Source of the DNA: Paraescarpia echinospica
Taxonomy: Eukaryota; Annelida; Polychaeta; Sabellida; Siboglinidae
DNA: 64,000 nt
Direction: 5' to 3'
Assembly: GCA_020002185.1 (NCBI GenBank)
Contig: CM034533.1
Coordinates: 69,425,888 to 69,489,887 of the forward strand
Part shown: positions 63,430-64,000 of the stretch, piece by piece
How positions within the stretch are numbered: the stretch's first letter is position 1
Layout of the letters: the number at the start of each line of letters is the position of its first letter
Program-made: the position numbers and the translations under genes
The notes under the pieces: generated by a model
Databases searched by the model: none
The model's input: only the letters and a program-made list of their open reading frames with translations
What the model was told of the DNA's origin: nothing

Positions 63430-63525
63430 TTTACGTTCTTAGCGCCTTTGAGCACATTCTTAACCAGGGTATATGGTGCTTTACAAATGTATCCTGATAC
63501 AGCTGTAAATAAATAAAATCAAGTC
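63430..63525 (+). repeat. SINE/LINE 3' tail-like fragment
   Basis: Contains TTAGCGCCTTTGAGCAC, GGTGCTTTACAAATGT and AAATAAATAAAATC, similar to the GCGC/CTTTACA tails noted at 13290 and 31430. Confidence 0.45.
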
Positions 63526-63553
63526 AACATGGAAGAAAATAAAAGATTTTCAA

Positions 63554-64000
63554 TACTGTTGTTAGGTAGATTGTTAAACAGGGAAGCTGTGAACGTTGTT
63601 AGGTAGATTGTTAAACAGGGAAGCTGTGAACGTTGTTAGGTAGATTGTTAAACAGGGAAGCTGTGAACGTTGTTAGGTAGATTGTTAAACAGGGAAGCTG
63701 TGAACGTTGTTAGGTAGATTGTTAAACAGGGAAGCTGTGAACGTTGTTAGGTAGATTGTTAAACAGGGAAGCTGTGAACGTTGTTAGGTAGATTGTTAAA
63801 CAGGGAAGCTGTGAACGTTGTTAGGTAGATTGTTAAACAGGGAAGCTGTGAACGTTGTTAGGTAGATTGTTAAACAGGGAAGCTGTGAACGTTGTTAGGT
63901 AGATTGTTAAACAGGGAAGCTGTGAACGTTGTTAGGTAGATTGTTAAACAGGGAAGCTGTGAACGTTGTTAGGTAGATTGTTAAACAGGGAAGCTGTGAA
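63554..64000 (+). repeat. 37-bp minisatellite running off the window end
   Basis: About 12 perfect copies of a 37-bp unit (GTTGTTAGGTAGATTGTTAA then ACAGGGAAGCTGTGAAC). No substitutions were seen between units, unlike every other array in the window. Confidence 0.98.

Overview
The window is animal (eukaryotic) nuclear DNA: three conserved protein-coding genes are split into many short exons with GT/AG introns, poly(A) signals are present, and AT-rich introns are packed with SINEs, non-LTR retrotransposon pieces, MITE-like DNA transposons and minisatellites. The protein matches, the hAT/TTAA/Harbinger-type elements and a SAP-SWIM family relic point to a marine invertebrate, possibly a lophotrochozoan. 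The species cannot be named from the sequence.

Layout. (1) 1-9.1 kb: no intact gene is recognised. There are SINE copies, two weak candidate exons and, on the minus strand (about 5.9-9.0 kb), a decayed SAP/SWIM zinc-finger gene of the type linked to YqaJ-like nucleases. (2) 10,646-32,400, plus strand: a complete WDR48 (UAF1) orthologue in 19 coding exons, all in phase, 686 codons. Its first intron holds a non-LTR retrotransposon that was itself split by a 2.98-kb DNA element with 9-bp target duplications. Other introns carry SINEs, a Harbinger-like MITE and at least seven tandem arrays. (3) 37,803-55,469, minus strand: a complete 14-3-3 gene (zeta/beta-like) with two pairs of duplicated alternative exons, predicting proteins of about 253 or 248 residues. 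Its introns hold hAT-like and TTAA-specific elements, including an insertion whose empty site is preserved in a nearby duplicate. (4) 56,204 to beyond the window end, plus strand: MRTO4, six of its exons, diverging from 14-3-3 across a 0.73-kb promoter region with CRE, NRF1-like, ETS and E-box motifs.

The genes do not form one pathway: WDR48 activates deubiquitinases (USP1/USP12/USP46), 14-3-3 binds phosphoproteins, and MRTO4 assembles the 60S ribosomal stalk base. The most striking shared feature is structural. In both plus-strand genes, tandem arrays have grown across or directly from exon-intron junctions, so that real splice sites sit at the edge of arrays of decoy copies (WDR48 exons 5, 12 and 16; MRTO4 exon 4). 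The duplicated 14-3-3 exons suggest that local tandem duplication has also been put to use as alternative splicing.
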